From contig JADFFP010000036.1 in NCBI GenBank assembly GCA_022568115.1, forward strand, positions 1-8,788: a stretch of DNA of 8,788 nucleotides, in the 5' to 3' direction. The notes beneath the pieces were generated by a model. That model saw only the letters and a program-made list of their open reading frames with translations. It was not told the origin of the DNA and made no database searches. The number at the start of each line of letters is the position of its first letter. Position 1 is the first letter of the stretch. The stretch comes from Pseudomonadota bacterium. Lineage in GTDB: Bacteria; Pseudomonadota; Alphaproteobacteria; Sphingomonadales; SMXR01. Of the stretch, positions 1 through 5,453 are shown piece by piece. The position numbers and the translations under genes are program-made.

Positions 1-26
1 GGTCTGATCTGTCAGGCAGGAAAGAG

Positions 27-737
27 ATGCGCATAATCATTACACGGCCCCTTGAACGGGCGAAACCTCTTGAAAAAAAACTCGAGGAATTGGGGGTTGA
101 AATGCTATTGGCGCCAATGCTGAAGATAGAAAACTGCGCCTTTGAGGTCCCCGAAGGTCCCTTGCAAGCGATAATATTCACCAGCGTTCAGGGAGTGGAG
201 GCAACCGCCGGCTATGATTCGCTGCATATCTTTCCGGCGTTGACGGTTGGCTCCAAAACCGCAGGAGCTGCGGCCAAAGCCGGGTTTCAGACCGTTTATA
301 ATGCTGATGGGGATGTTGAAGCGCTCTATGATCTGATTCTGGAAAAAGGAAATACCGGCAAGGGCCTGCTGCTGCATCTTGCGGGCGAGCAAACAACCGG
401 CAACCTGGTTGAGCGGCTTCAGAAAAAAGGGTTTCAAGCTGAGCGCCGCAAAGTTTATGTTGCCAATGCGGCGGATAGTTTGCCTGCCAGCGTGCTGGAA
501 AAGCTCCGCGCCCGGGCGGTGGATGCGGTATTGTTTTTTTCTACCCGGACCGCACATATATTTAATCAGATCGCCCGGGAAAACAGTTTGGAAGACGCCC
601 TGGGCCGGGCTATTACGCTTTGTTTGAGCGAAAACATCGCCTCAGAGGCAAAAAAACTGCCCTGGAAAAAGGTCCTGGTAGCTGACAACCCCACCGAACA
701 GTCAATGATCGACCTTTTACGGGGCTTGCGGAAATGA
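27..737 (+). CDS. hemD: Uroporphyrinogen-III synthase
   Basis: This enzyme cyclises hydroxymethylbilane with inversion of ring D to give uroporphyrinogen III, the branch-point precursor of heme, siroheme and cobalamin; it is cytoplasmic. The 236-residue length fits the family. Family-like signatures visible are the N-terminal ITRP (residues 5-8), FTSVQGVEA (51-59, the place of the usual FTSxNAV motif), KVY (142-144), FFSTRTA (170-176) and a late VADNPTEQSM segment (218-227), in the bi-lobed order expected of HemD. The ATG at 27 is preceded by a good Shine-Dalgarno-like AGGAAAG. In the first 26 bases one frame stays open and stops at 34-36, so the tail of an upstream gene (hemC is the usual neighbour) could overlap hemD, but too little is present to tell. 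The gene is followed after 22 bp by the Mic60-like gene on the same strand, so the two are probably one operon. Family assignment is firm although HemD sequences diverge strongly. Confidence 0.9.
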   Translation: MRIIITRPLERAKPLEKKLEELGVEMLLAPMLKIENCAFEVPEGPLQAIIFTSVQGVEATAGYDSLHIFPALTVGSKTAGAAAKAGFQTVYNADGDVEALYDLILEKGNTGKGLLLHLAGEQTTGNLVERLQKKGFQAERRKVYVANAADSLPASVLEKLRARAVDAVLFFSTRTAHIFNQIARENSLEDALGRAITLCLSENIASEAKKLPWKKVLVADNPTEQSMIDLLRGLRK

Positions 738-759
738 TAAAGCGGATAAAGAACCGAAA

Positions 760-1824
760 ATGACTGAAAAAAGGAAACCACCGGTAATCGAGGGCGAAAT
801 CGTGGAAAAGAACCAAAAACCCCAACAGGCCAAAAAAACCGCGGTCAAAAAACCGCAACAATTCGTTTCCGAACGAATTGTTGGTTTGGTGGTGTTGACC
901 TTGGCTCTGATTGTCGGGGGGTATTACGGCTATCCTTATCTCAGCGGTTGGGTTTCAGGTTTTTCCGGGGAGGAAGAAAAAACAGCTGTTTCCCAGGAAA
1001 ATCAGGCCGGGCCAAGATTGGAAGAAAGGGTGAATTTGCTTGAGGACCGGGTAGCCGAAGTGGAACACCTTCAGGGGGAGATGAGCACCTCCGCCGGGCC
1101 GGATGATGGCCTGGAGGTCAGAATTGCCGCTCTGGAGAATAAAATTGCCCAAATCCCGGTTGCTGCAGGAGAGGCCGGAGACAGCCTTCAGGAAAATCTG
1201 AAAATTGCGGAAATGGCCACAGAATTGACCGCCCTGAAAAATGCTTTTAAGGGCTTGGTTGCTTCTCAAAGGCCGTACTCCCCGGGATTTTCGGGTGCTT
1301 TGGCAAAGCTGGCGCCACCACTTTATCAATCACGCCCGTTCGCCGGAGAGCTGGAGCAGGTTCGTATTTATATTCTGGAAATGCCGGCGCTAGACCAGGC
1401 GACGCTATCCGCGCCGGTGAGTGTTTTGTCCAAATACGCCCACACCGGGATTGTCGATATAGCCGGGTTGCAGGAGGAGTTTTCCAAAGCCGGGCTTAAG
1501 GCTCTGCGCACCGAAGGCCTTTCCCCTGACGCTGGATGGTGGCAGCGGACCTGGGCCAAAATCAAGGGCCAGGTAGTTATCAGAAGAACTGACGGGACTG
1601 GCGCATCCACCCTGGAAGCCACAATCTCAAAAGCAGAAGCCTACCTGGCCGCAGGGGAAGCGGGGGCGGCGCTTGACTTAATCTCAGCTTTACCGGCCAA
1701 CCAATCCGGGGCGTTTCAGGACTGGGTTTTAAGGGCTGGACAGCGAGCGGAAGCCCTTGAGGCATTTGAGGCCCTGACCGGGCATATTTCAAAGCAGGCC
1801 CGGGCCACTACAGCGAACCAGTAA
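760..1824 (+). CDS. Mic60/mitofilin-like inner-membrane protein (COG4223 type)
   Basis: This is a 354-residue single-pass membrane protein. Residues 1-38 are polar and rich in Lys, Gln and Pro (cytoplasmic side), residues 40-61 form one hydrophobic helix, and the rest should be periplasmic. Residues 85-170 are Glu/Leu-rich with heptad-like spacing (likely coiled coil). The segment around LAPPLYQSRPFAGELEQV (184-201) and the helical C-terminus (about 259-345, with WW at 260-261 and a conserved-looking W322) match the layout of the mitofilin signature region. Established knowledge: alphaproteobacteria carry Mic60 homologues next to heme-biosynthesis genes, and these have been linked to shaping of inner-membrane invaginations. 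The role here is inferred from architecture and context. The gene lies between hemD and hemY and abuts hemY exactly. No strong ribosome-binding site precedes the ATG at 760, so translation may depend on coupling from hemD. Confidence 0.82.
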   Translation: MTEKRKPPVIEGEIVEKNQKPQQAKKTAVKKPQQFVSERIVGLVVLTLALIVGGYYGYPYLSGWVSGFSGEEEKTAVSQENQAGPRLEERVNLLEDRVAEVEHLQGEMSTSAGPDDGLEVRIAALENKIAQIPVAAGEAGDSLQENLKIAEMATELTALKNAFKGLVASQRPYSPGFSGALAKLAPPLYQSRPFAGELEQVRIYILEMPALDQATLSAPVSVLSKYAHTGIVDIAGLQEEFSKAGLKALRTEGLSPDAGWWQRTWAKIKGQVVIRRTDGTGASTLEATISKAEAYLAAGEAGAALDLISALPANQSGAFQDWVLRAGQRAEALEAFEALTGHISKQARATTANQ

Positions 1825-3222
1825 ATGAAACGTCTTGTCATATATATGGTTATCATTTTGGCTATCTCCATTTCGCTTGCCTGGTGGGCTGACCATCCCG
1901 GCGCGGTGACCATCAGTTGGCTGGGGCATGATATTTACACCTCATTTGCGGTTTTGTTTTTCATGGTTGCCCTGCTGCTGGCGTTTGGACTGGTGATCCA
2001 GAGTCTGTGGAACTGGGCCAAGCGCGAACTGCCCGTGGTGGGGGAAAACAAGCACTTGCGCCGCCAGGAACGCGGGCTTGAAATCCTGAATAAGGCGGTG
2101 GTTGCCCTGGCCGCCGGTGACGGCGTCAATGCCAGAAAACTGGCCCTCAAGGCAAGCAAGATGCTTCCCCCCCAGCCGATGATGCATGTGGTGGCTGCTC
2201 AGGCGGCGAAACTGTCCGGCGACAAGGAAGCGGCAGAAAAGGAATTCAGGGATTTGCTGAAAAACCCGGAAGCTGCATTTTTGGGCGTCCGCGGGCTGCT
2301 GGTTGCTGCTGTTGCTGAAGGAAAGGGCCGGGAAGCCCGGCGCCTGGCGGAAAAAGCAAAAGAGATTAATCCCAAAAGCGCCTGGGCGATCAAAACGCTG
2401 TTTGACCTGCAGGTTAAAGCCACCGACTGGGAAGAAGCCGAGGCCACTCTGGAGGACGGGAAGCGATCCAGGGTTTTCACCCGGGAAGAAAAAAACAAGC
2501 TGCTGGCGACACTTAATTATTGCCGGGCCAAGGAAGCGGAGCTTGGCAACGAATGGGACCGGGCAACCACCCTGGTTCAAAAGGCGTTGCGCACCAGAAA
2601 GGATTTCCTGCCTGCGGTTCTTATGTCGGTCCGGCTTGACCTGGATGCGGGTAAAAAACGCCGCGCCCTGCGCACGCTTGAAGGGGCTTGGGCTTTAACT
2701 CCGCACCCGGATATTGCCGGGGCTTATAAATTTATCGAGGCTGATGAGCCCGCAGTGGCCCGTTACCGCCGCCTGCAAAAACTGGCCAGGGCAAACCCCA
2801 AACATATTGAAAGCCATCTGATGCTTGCTGATCTGGCGCTTGGCGCCGGCAAAAATGCCGGGGCTCAGAAACATCTGGATGAAGCCCTGGCAAAAAGCTC
2901 CCGGGCACGGGTTTTTCAACTGCAAGCCGACCTTGAGGATGCCCGCGGAGGCTCCCAGAGTAAAATCAAGGACTGGACTGACAAAGCGGAAAATGGAATG
3001 CCAGAACCATTATGGCAATGCTCAAACTGCGGTGCGGAGATGGAACACTGGGCGCTTCATTGCCCGACCTGCAGAATGTTCAACACCCTGGATTGGCGTT
3101 CAACAGAACCGCATGAAATAAAATTACGGGAAGCTGAACAGCAGGATTTCCTGACCATGCTGCCCAATCCCCTGCAGGATAATTCGGTCTATTCCAGAAA
3201 ATCTCCGGATCAAAAGAAGTAA
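1825..3222 (+). CDS. hemY: HemY-type TPR membrane protein with C-terminal four-Cys motif
   Basis: The protein has 465 residues. Two hydrophobic segments (about 4-20 and 40-62) form the N-terminal HemY domain; a long alpha-helical region (about 80-375) follows with TPR-like Ala/Leu/Gly repeats, for example around AAEKEFRDLL and ALRTLEGAWALTPHPD. The end carries two CxxC pairs, C399/C402 and C413/C416, within a CSNCG ... CPTC context flanked by Trp, which resembles a rubredoxin-like or zinc-ribbon knuckle such as that of LapB. HemY of this proteobacterial family sits in heme operons but has no proven enzymatic role. It is unrelated to the Gram-positive protoporphyrinogen oxidase also called HemY. 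The ATG follows the stop of the Mic60-like gene with no gap and no convincing ribosome-binding site, which implies translational coupling. A hairpin terminator lies just after the stop, so this is probably the last gene of the operon. Confidence 0.88.
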   Translation: MKRLVIYMVIILAISISLAWWADHPGAVTISWLGHDIYTSFAVLFFMVALLLAFGLVIQSLWNWAKRELPVVGENKHLRRQERGLEILNKAVVALAAGDGVNARKLALKASKMLPPQPMMHVVAAQAAKLSGDKEAAEKEFRDLLKNPEAAFLGVRGLLVAAVAEGKGREARRLAEKAKEINPKSAWAIKTLFDLQVKATDWEEAEATLEDGKRSRVFTREEKNKLLATLNYCRAKEAELGNEWDRATTLVQKALRTRKDFLPAVLMSVRLDLDAGKKRRALRTLEGAWALTPHPDIAGAYKFIEADEPAVARYRRLQKLARANPKHIESHLMLADLALGAGKNAGAQKHLDEALAKSSRARVFQLQADLEDARGGSQSKIKDWTDKAENGMPEPLWQCSNCGAEMEHWALHCPTCRMFNTLDWRSTEPHEIKLREAEQQDFLTMLPNPLQDNSVYSRKSPDQKK

Positions 3223-3259
3223 ACGCCGGGGCGCGGATTAGCCCTCCGGGCGTCTTTTT
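3223..3259 (+). terminator. Intrinsic terminator after hemY, possibly bidirectional
   Basis: The stem pairs 3223-3227 (ACGCC) with 3249-3253 (GGCGT). After a one-base bulge it continues with GGGG (3228-3231) against CTCC at 3244-3247, including one G-T pair. A run of five T residues follows at 3255-3259. It starts right after the hemY stop codon and overlaps the last codons of the convergent sensor gene. Read from the other strand, the same hairpin is followed by a broken T-rich stretch (TTTACTTCTTTT), so it may also stop the opposing operon, but less convincingly. Confidence 0.6.
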
Positions 3260-3720
3260 GGCGGGCGGTCCCGCTGGTCCATCCGGCTAAACTCAAATCC
3301 GGCCTGGAAATATTTTTTTCGTTGTTCACTTGGGAGAGTGGTGGCAACTTCGGTAATGACTGTCTGCAGGGTCACCCGCGTTATGTCCCCGGATTTTTGC
3401 ATCCGCAGGGACAAAGCCTCAAAAGCGGCCGGGTCAAACTCATCAGCCAGCAGGATCTCCCGGACCTTGAGGCGCAACTCGAACAAATTCAGGAATTTGG
3501 GTTTTTCGGCTGCTTTGAATTTACGCCAGATTTTATCCACAACTGCCCGGTATTCCGGGGAAAGGGCCTCCCTTGCGGCTTCCATGTTAAACTGTTCCGT
3601 GCCGCCCCGGGGCTGATGGATGCCGGGCCGGTTAAAGTGCACGAATAGGGCTCCTGCGACAAAAAAGTTTAAAGCCAGGGAGACCAGCAGAACGGTATAT
3701 ATTATTTTTGCGTATTTCAT
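3238..3720 (-). CDS. Membrane-anchored periplasmic sensor, CnrX/Spy-like (heavy-metal sensor family)
   Basis: This 160-residue protein has an N-terminal uncleaved-type hydrophobic anchor (about 6-27) and a periplasmic helical domain. It shows two LTxxQ-like motifs, LSPEYR (53-58) and LPSEQR (129-134), as in Spy/CpxP/CnrX-type proteins (the Metal_resist or periplasmic heavy-metal sensor family). The tail is strongly basic and Pro/Arg-rich. It is the third gene after an ECF sigma factor and a small membrane protein, the same set of parts as CnrY-CnrX-CnrH, where CnrX senses metal and controls release of the sigma factor. Oddly, the only histidines are H28 and H35 beside the membrane anchor and there is no cysteine, so the His-based metal site known from CnrX is not evident. 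The signal could be something other than Ni/Co, such as envelope stress. The start ATG is 4 bases past the upstream stop, with AGGATAGGA before it. Confidence 0.75.
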   Translation of the reverse strand: MKYAKIIYTVLLVSLALNFFVAGALFVHFNRPGIHQPRGGTEQFNMEAAREALSPEYRAVVDKIWRKFKAAEKPKFLNLFELRLKVREILLADEFDPAAFEALSLRMQKSGDITRVTLQTVITEVATTLPSEQRKKYFQAGFEFSRMDQRDRPPKRRPEG

Positions 3721-3724
3721 GGTC

Positions 3725-4018
3725 CTATCCTACCATCATCAATTCAATTTCGTCGGTGATCGTATCGCCTCCTTCGGGAGTGGCATAAAACCCGACCCAT
3801 ATTCCAATCAGGGCGGAGGCCATCAAAACAGCAGCCGGTTTCCATACCGGGCCGAAAGGCCACAGAACTACCTGCCAGGTTTTGGGAGCAAGGATTTGTT
3901 CGGCATCAGCCATTATCCTGAAAATCAGATCCGGCGAAGCAGAAGGCATGCCGAGGTTCTCTTTCAAAACGTCTTTGCCCGCCTTGTTCAAGAATGGATT
4001 ATCAATTTTGCTGGCCAT
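3725..4018 (-). CDS. Small single-pass membrane protein, probable anti-sigma factor (CnrY-like)
   Basis: The protein has 97 residues. Residues 1-45 are polar and cytoplasmic, with an amphipathic SPDLIFRIMADAE stretch (28-40) that could contact the sigma factor. One membrane helix spans about 59-79, and a short acidic tail (TITDEIEL) lies outside. Function is inferred from position: it sits directly between an ECF sigma gene and a periplasmic sensor gene, the slot held by the anti-sigma factor CnrY in comparable systems, and it has the size and topology of CnrY-type anti-sigma factors. I see no zinc-binding HxxxCxxC (ZAS) motif, so it would be a non-ZAS anti-sigma. The start codon overlaps the sigma stop by one base (TAATG), with a strong ribosome-binding site inside the sigma coding end. 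Some database proteins of this look carry unreliable enzyme names; there is no enzyme domain here. Confidence 0.65.
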   Translation of the reverse strand: MASKIDNPFLNKAGKDVLKENLGMPSASPDLIFRIMADAEQILAPKTWQVVLWPFGPVWKPAAVLMASALIGIWVGFYATPEGGDTITDEIELMMVG

Positions 4019-4575
4019 TATAAACCTCCGATCAGGTCTTCTCGTTTGTCCCGTAAGCGTTTTTTAAGCCCTTTTCGCCCCCGCGCCAGAAGCGATTCCA
4101 GAGCCTCGATGCTGATCCCCATTATTACCGCGGCTTCGATATTGGTTTCCTCTTGCAGGTGGACCAGGGTTATCGCCGCCCTTTGACGTTCCGGCAGGGA
4201 AAAAATGGCAGTGTTCAAAACCTCCGCCACTTCGCCGTTGTGGATGTCATCCAGCTGCGAGGGCGCTTCGGTTCGCTCCGGAATTCCCTGATCCGAAATT
4301 TCCTTTGTTTTCCTGAGCCGGTCAATACAAAGGTTGTAAACCACCCGGTACAGCCAGACACTTATTTTCGCATCAGGTTTCCACCTCGGGGCCTGTTTCC
4401 AAAGCCTTAAGAACGCCTCTTGGCTGGCATCCTCGGCCTCGGCGACATCCTTCAGCATTTGATAGGCCAAGCCCAGCATCAGGTTCAAATGGCCATCAAC
4501 AAGGGTGCGGCAGGCGGTCATGTCACCTGCCGCTACCGATTTCAGCAATTGTGCATCTGAATGTCTGTCGCCCAT
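4018..4575 (-). CDS. RNA polymerase sigma factor, ECF (sigma-70 group 4)
   Basis: This 185-residue protein has the two domains of an extracytoplasmic-function sigma factor. Region 2 (about 8-90) includes DAEDASQEAFLRLW-type residues around 49-59 (core binding) and the WLYRVVYNLCIDRLRK stretch (74-89, -10 recognition). Region 4 (about 115-175) has LPERQRAAITLVHL (127-140) and a helix-turn-helix around GISIEALESLLARGRKGLKKRL (153-174), which would read the -35 element. It should direct transcription of an envelope-response regulon. I chose the ATG at 4575; an in-frame GTG immediately before it (4578) is possible but would sit directly on the AAAAGGG ribosome-binding sequence. The gene lies 67 bp downstream of the EF-hand gene and overlaps the putative anti-sigma gene by one base. 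I could not identify a convincing autoregulatory ECF promoter by eye. Confidence 0.9.
   Translation of the reverse strand: MGDRHSDAQLLKSVAAGDMTACRTLVDGHLNLMLGLAYQMLKDVAEAEDASQEAFLRLWKQAPRWKPDAKISVWLYRVVYNLCIDRLRKTKEISDQGIPERTEAPSQLDDIHNGEVAEVLNTAIFSLPERQRAAITLVHLQEETNIEAAVIMGISIEALESLLARGRKGLKKRLRDKREDLIGGL
4025..4029 (-). promoter_or_regulatory. Strong ribosome-binding site for the anti-sigma gene inside the sigma gene
   Basis: On the minus strand GGAGG lies 6 bases before the ATG of the 97-residue membrane protein and encodes the last Gly codons of the sigma factor. Together with the TAATG stop/start overlap it indicates coupled, efficient synthesis of the putative anti-sigma with its sigma factor. 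It also settles the start of the downstream gene. Confidence 0.7.
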
Positions 4576-4642
4576 CACCCTTTTCGGTGTTCTTTCGTTG
4601 GAGGAAACGTATTCGGGCGAGGCACCACATGCACATCCTTAC

Positions 4643-5119
4643 CTAGTCTCGGCCCCTTGACCGTTTAATAAGAAGGTCGCGCATGGCCGCCTTCGCCTCG
4701 AGCAATGTTACCTGACCATCAAGGTTAGAGTCCATATCCTTAAATCGGCGGTCGCCGAAAACCTCCATTTCTTCTAGGGAAATAAAGCCATCACCGTCGA
4801 TATCGAGGTAGGTAAACATATTGCCCCTGCCGTCCCGGGGCCCTTTAGCTTCGGGGGCTTGGCCGCCCATTACCGCTTTTTTTGCGGCCATCGCCTCATC
4901 AAAGCTGATCAGGCCGTCCTGGTTCACGTCGGTGCTGGCGAATTTTTGCTCACGCTGGGCTGCAAATTCGGCGTGGCTGATCACACCGTCGCCATTAAAA
5001 TCTAGCTCGGCGAATTTTTCCTCGCCTCTGACGGGGTCACCCGGAGGGGCTTCGGCCAGGACTGGGCCGGCCAGCAGGACCGGGGTTGCTAATAGTGCGG
5101 CTATAAGTGTCTTTTTCAT
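4643..5119 (-). CDS. Secreted/periplasmic EF-hand calcium-binding protein, four loops
   Basis: The protein has 158 residues. It starts with a signal peptide (MKK, hydrophobic core about 4-19, likely cleavage near VLA-EA, residues 20-24). Four canonical 12-residue EF-hand loops follow at 40-51, 64-75, 106-117 and 130-141. Each has Asp at position 1, an Asp/Asn-rich DxNxDG-type core, Gly at position 6, a hydrophobic residue at position 8 and Glu at position 12, so all four look competent for Ca2+. They form two pairs separated by a Gly/Pro-rich linker (about 84-100). The C-terminus is basic. A good ribosome-binding site (AAGGAAG, 5 bases before ATG) and an upstream sigma-70-like promoter support the start. 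The gene is on the same strand and just ahead of the sigma/anti-sigma/sensor triad, so it may be part of that operon, a target of it, or a calcium-responsive partner. The precise function is unknown. Confidence 0.88.
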   Translation of the reverse strand: MKKTLIAALLATPVLLAGPVLAEAPPGDPVRGEEKFAELDFNGDGVISHAEFAAQREQKFASTDVNQDGLISFDEAMAAKKAVMGGQAPEAKGPRDGRGNMFTYLDIDGDGFISLEEMEVFGDRRFKDMDSNLDGQVTLLEAKAAMRDLLIKRSRGRD

Positions 5120-5124
5120 AATAT

Positions 5125-5131
5125 CTTCCTT
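5125..5131 (-). promoter_or_regulatory. Ribosome-binding site of the EF-hand gene
   Basis: AAGGAAG on the minus strand ends 5 bases before the ATG at 5119. It is one of the best Shine-Dalgarno matches in the window and fixes the start at the Met that begins the signal peptide. Confidence 0.65.
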
Positions 5132-5152
5132 TGCTTGGGTGCTGTCGCAGCT

Positions 5153-5181
5153 GTTATATTTTTAACGGCGGGGCTGATCAA
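5153..5181 (-). promoter_or_regulatory. Sigma-70-like promoter of the EF-hand gene
   Basis: On the minus strand TTGATC (5181-5176), a 17-base spacer and TATAAC (5158-5153) match the -35/-10 consensus at 4/6 and 5/6 positions. The predicted start near 5146 leaves a leader of about 27 bases containing the AAGGAAG ribosome-binding site. This would give housekeeping transcription of the EF-hand gene and possibly of the sigma triad. It is a prediction by eye only. Confidence 0.45.
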
Positions 5182-5220
5182 TTCCGTCGCGCTTTTTTGG
5201 GTTTGAGGAATTAGGTCTTG

Positions 5221-5248
5221 TTGCAGATACAAAAACTGCATTATAAAA
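5221..5248 (+). promoter_or_regulatory. Possible promoter of tRNA-Thr
   Basis: TTGCAG (5221-5226), a 16-base spacer and TATAAA (5243-5248) lie 16 bases before the mature tRNA end, a suitable distance for a short 5' leader. The -35 match is weak (3/6) and the -10 match good (5/6). An inverted repeat TGCAG/CTGCA (5222-5226 and 5236-5240) overlaps the -35 box and spacer. Confidence 0.35.
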
Positions 5249-5264
5249 CCACCAATCTTTTTAA

Positions 5265-5340
5265 GCCGCCTTAGCTCAGTTGGTAGAGCATCGCATTCGT
5301 AATGCGGGGGTCGGGTGTTCAAATCACCCAGGCGGCACCA
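5265..5340 (+). tRNA. tRNA-Thr, anticodon CGU
   Basis: This is a complete 76-base cloverleaf with an encoded CCA. The acceptor stem GCCGCCT (5265-5271) pairs with AGGCGGC (5330-5336). The D arm is GCTC/GAGC (5274-5277 and 5286-5289). The anticodon stem TCGCA/TGCGG encloses the loop TTCGTAA (5296-5302) with anticodon CGT at 5298-5300, reading ACG threonine codons. A five-base variable loop precedes the T arm GGGTG/CACCC with TTCAAAT loop. It ends in ACCA and is followed directly by a short T run. There is no intron and no adjacent integrase that would mark it as an integration site. Confidence 0.97.
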
Positions 5341-5453
5341 TTTTTCCTAAATTTTGAAGAAACGGGACAAATGCGCTTTTTGCCTTTTTCCTGTTTTCAA
5401 GGTCAAGTCTTGGGTTTACCATGGTTCAACCTTTGAAAAGGCGGGGGGGAGCT
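5341..5453. other. Leader region between tRNA-Thr and trkH
   Basis: These 113 bases hold T-rich runs (5341-5345 directly after the tRNA, others near 5380-5395) that may help end the tRNA transcript, and a purine-rich tract before the trkH start. I find no convincing promoter or riboswitch here and no strong hairpin. trkH may be read through from the tRNA promoter or have its own weak promoter. Confidence 0.4.

Noticed and set aside
1..36. Possible 3' end of hemC overlapping hemD (open frame from base 1 with a TAA at 34-36).
   Set aside because: Only 11 codons are visible and they show no recognisable HemC motif; another frame stops at 5-7, so the true upstream end cannot be chosen.
1942..2580. 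Long minus-strand open frame (212 codons) opposite hemY.
   Set aside because: It is composition-driven, without any domain, and hemY on the other strand is well supported over the same bases.
5142..5195. ECF-type promoter candidate GGAAT ... CGTTA upstream of the EF-hand gene, which would make it a target of the neighbouring sigma factor.
   Set aside because: The spacer is only 13 bases, shorter than the usual 16-17, and the same region holds a better sigma-70-like match. No second copy was found before the sigma gene.
5116..5322. Minus-strand frame across the tRNA-Thr gene, including a 41-codon version starting at 5241 whose TGA overlaps the EF-hand ATG.
   Set aside because: It runs antisense to the tRNA, has no recognisable domain and only a weak ribosome-binding site, and the predicted EF-hand promoter lies downstream of its start. 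The stop/start overlap is probably chance.
5265..5340. tRNA-Thr as an attachment site for a genomic island.
   Set aside because: There is no integrase, no repeat of the tRNA 3' end and no composition shift in the neighbouring genes within the window.
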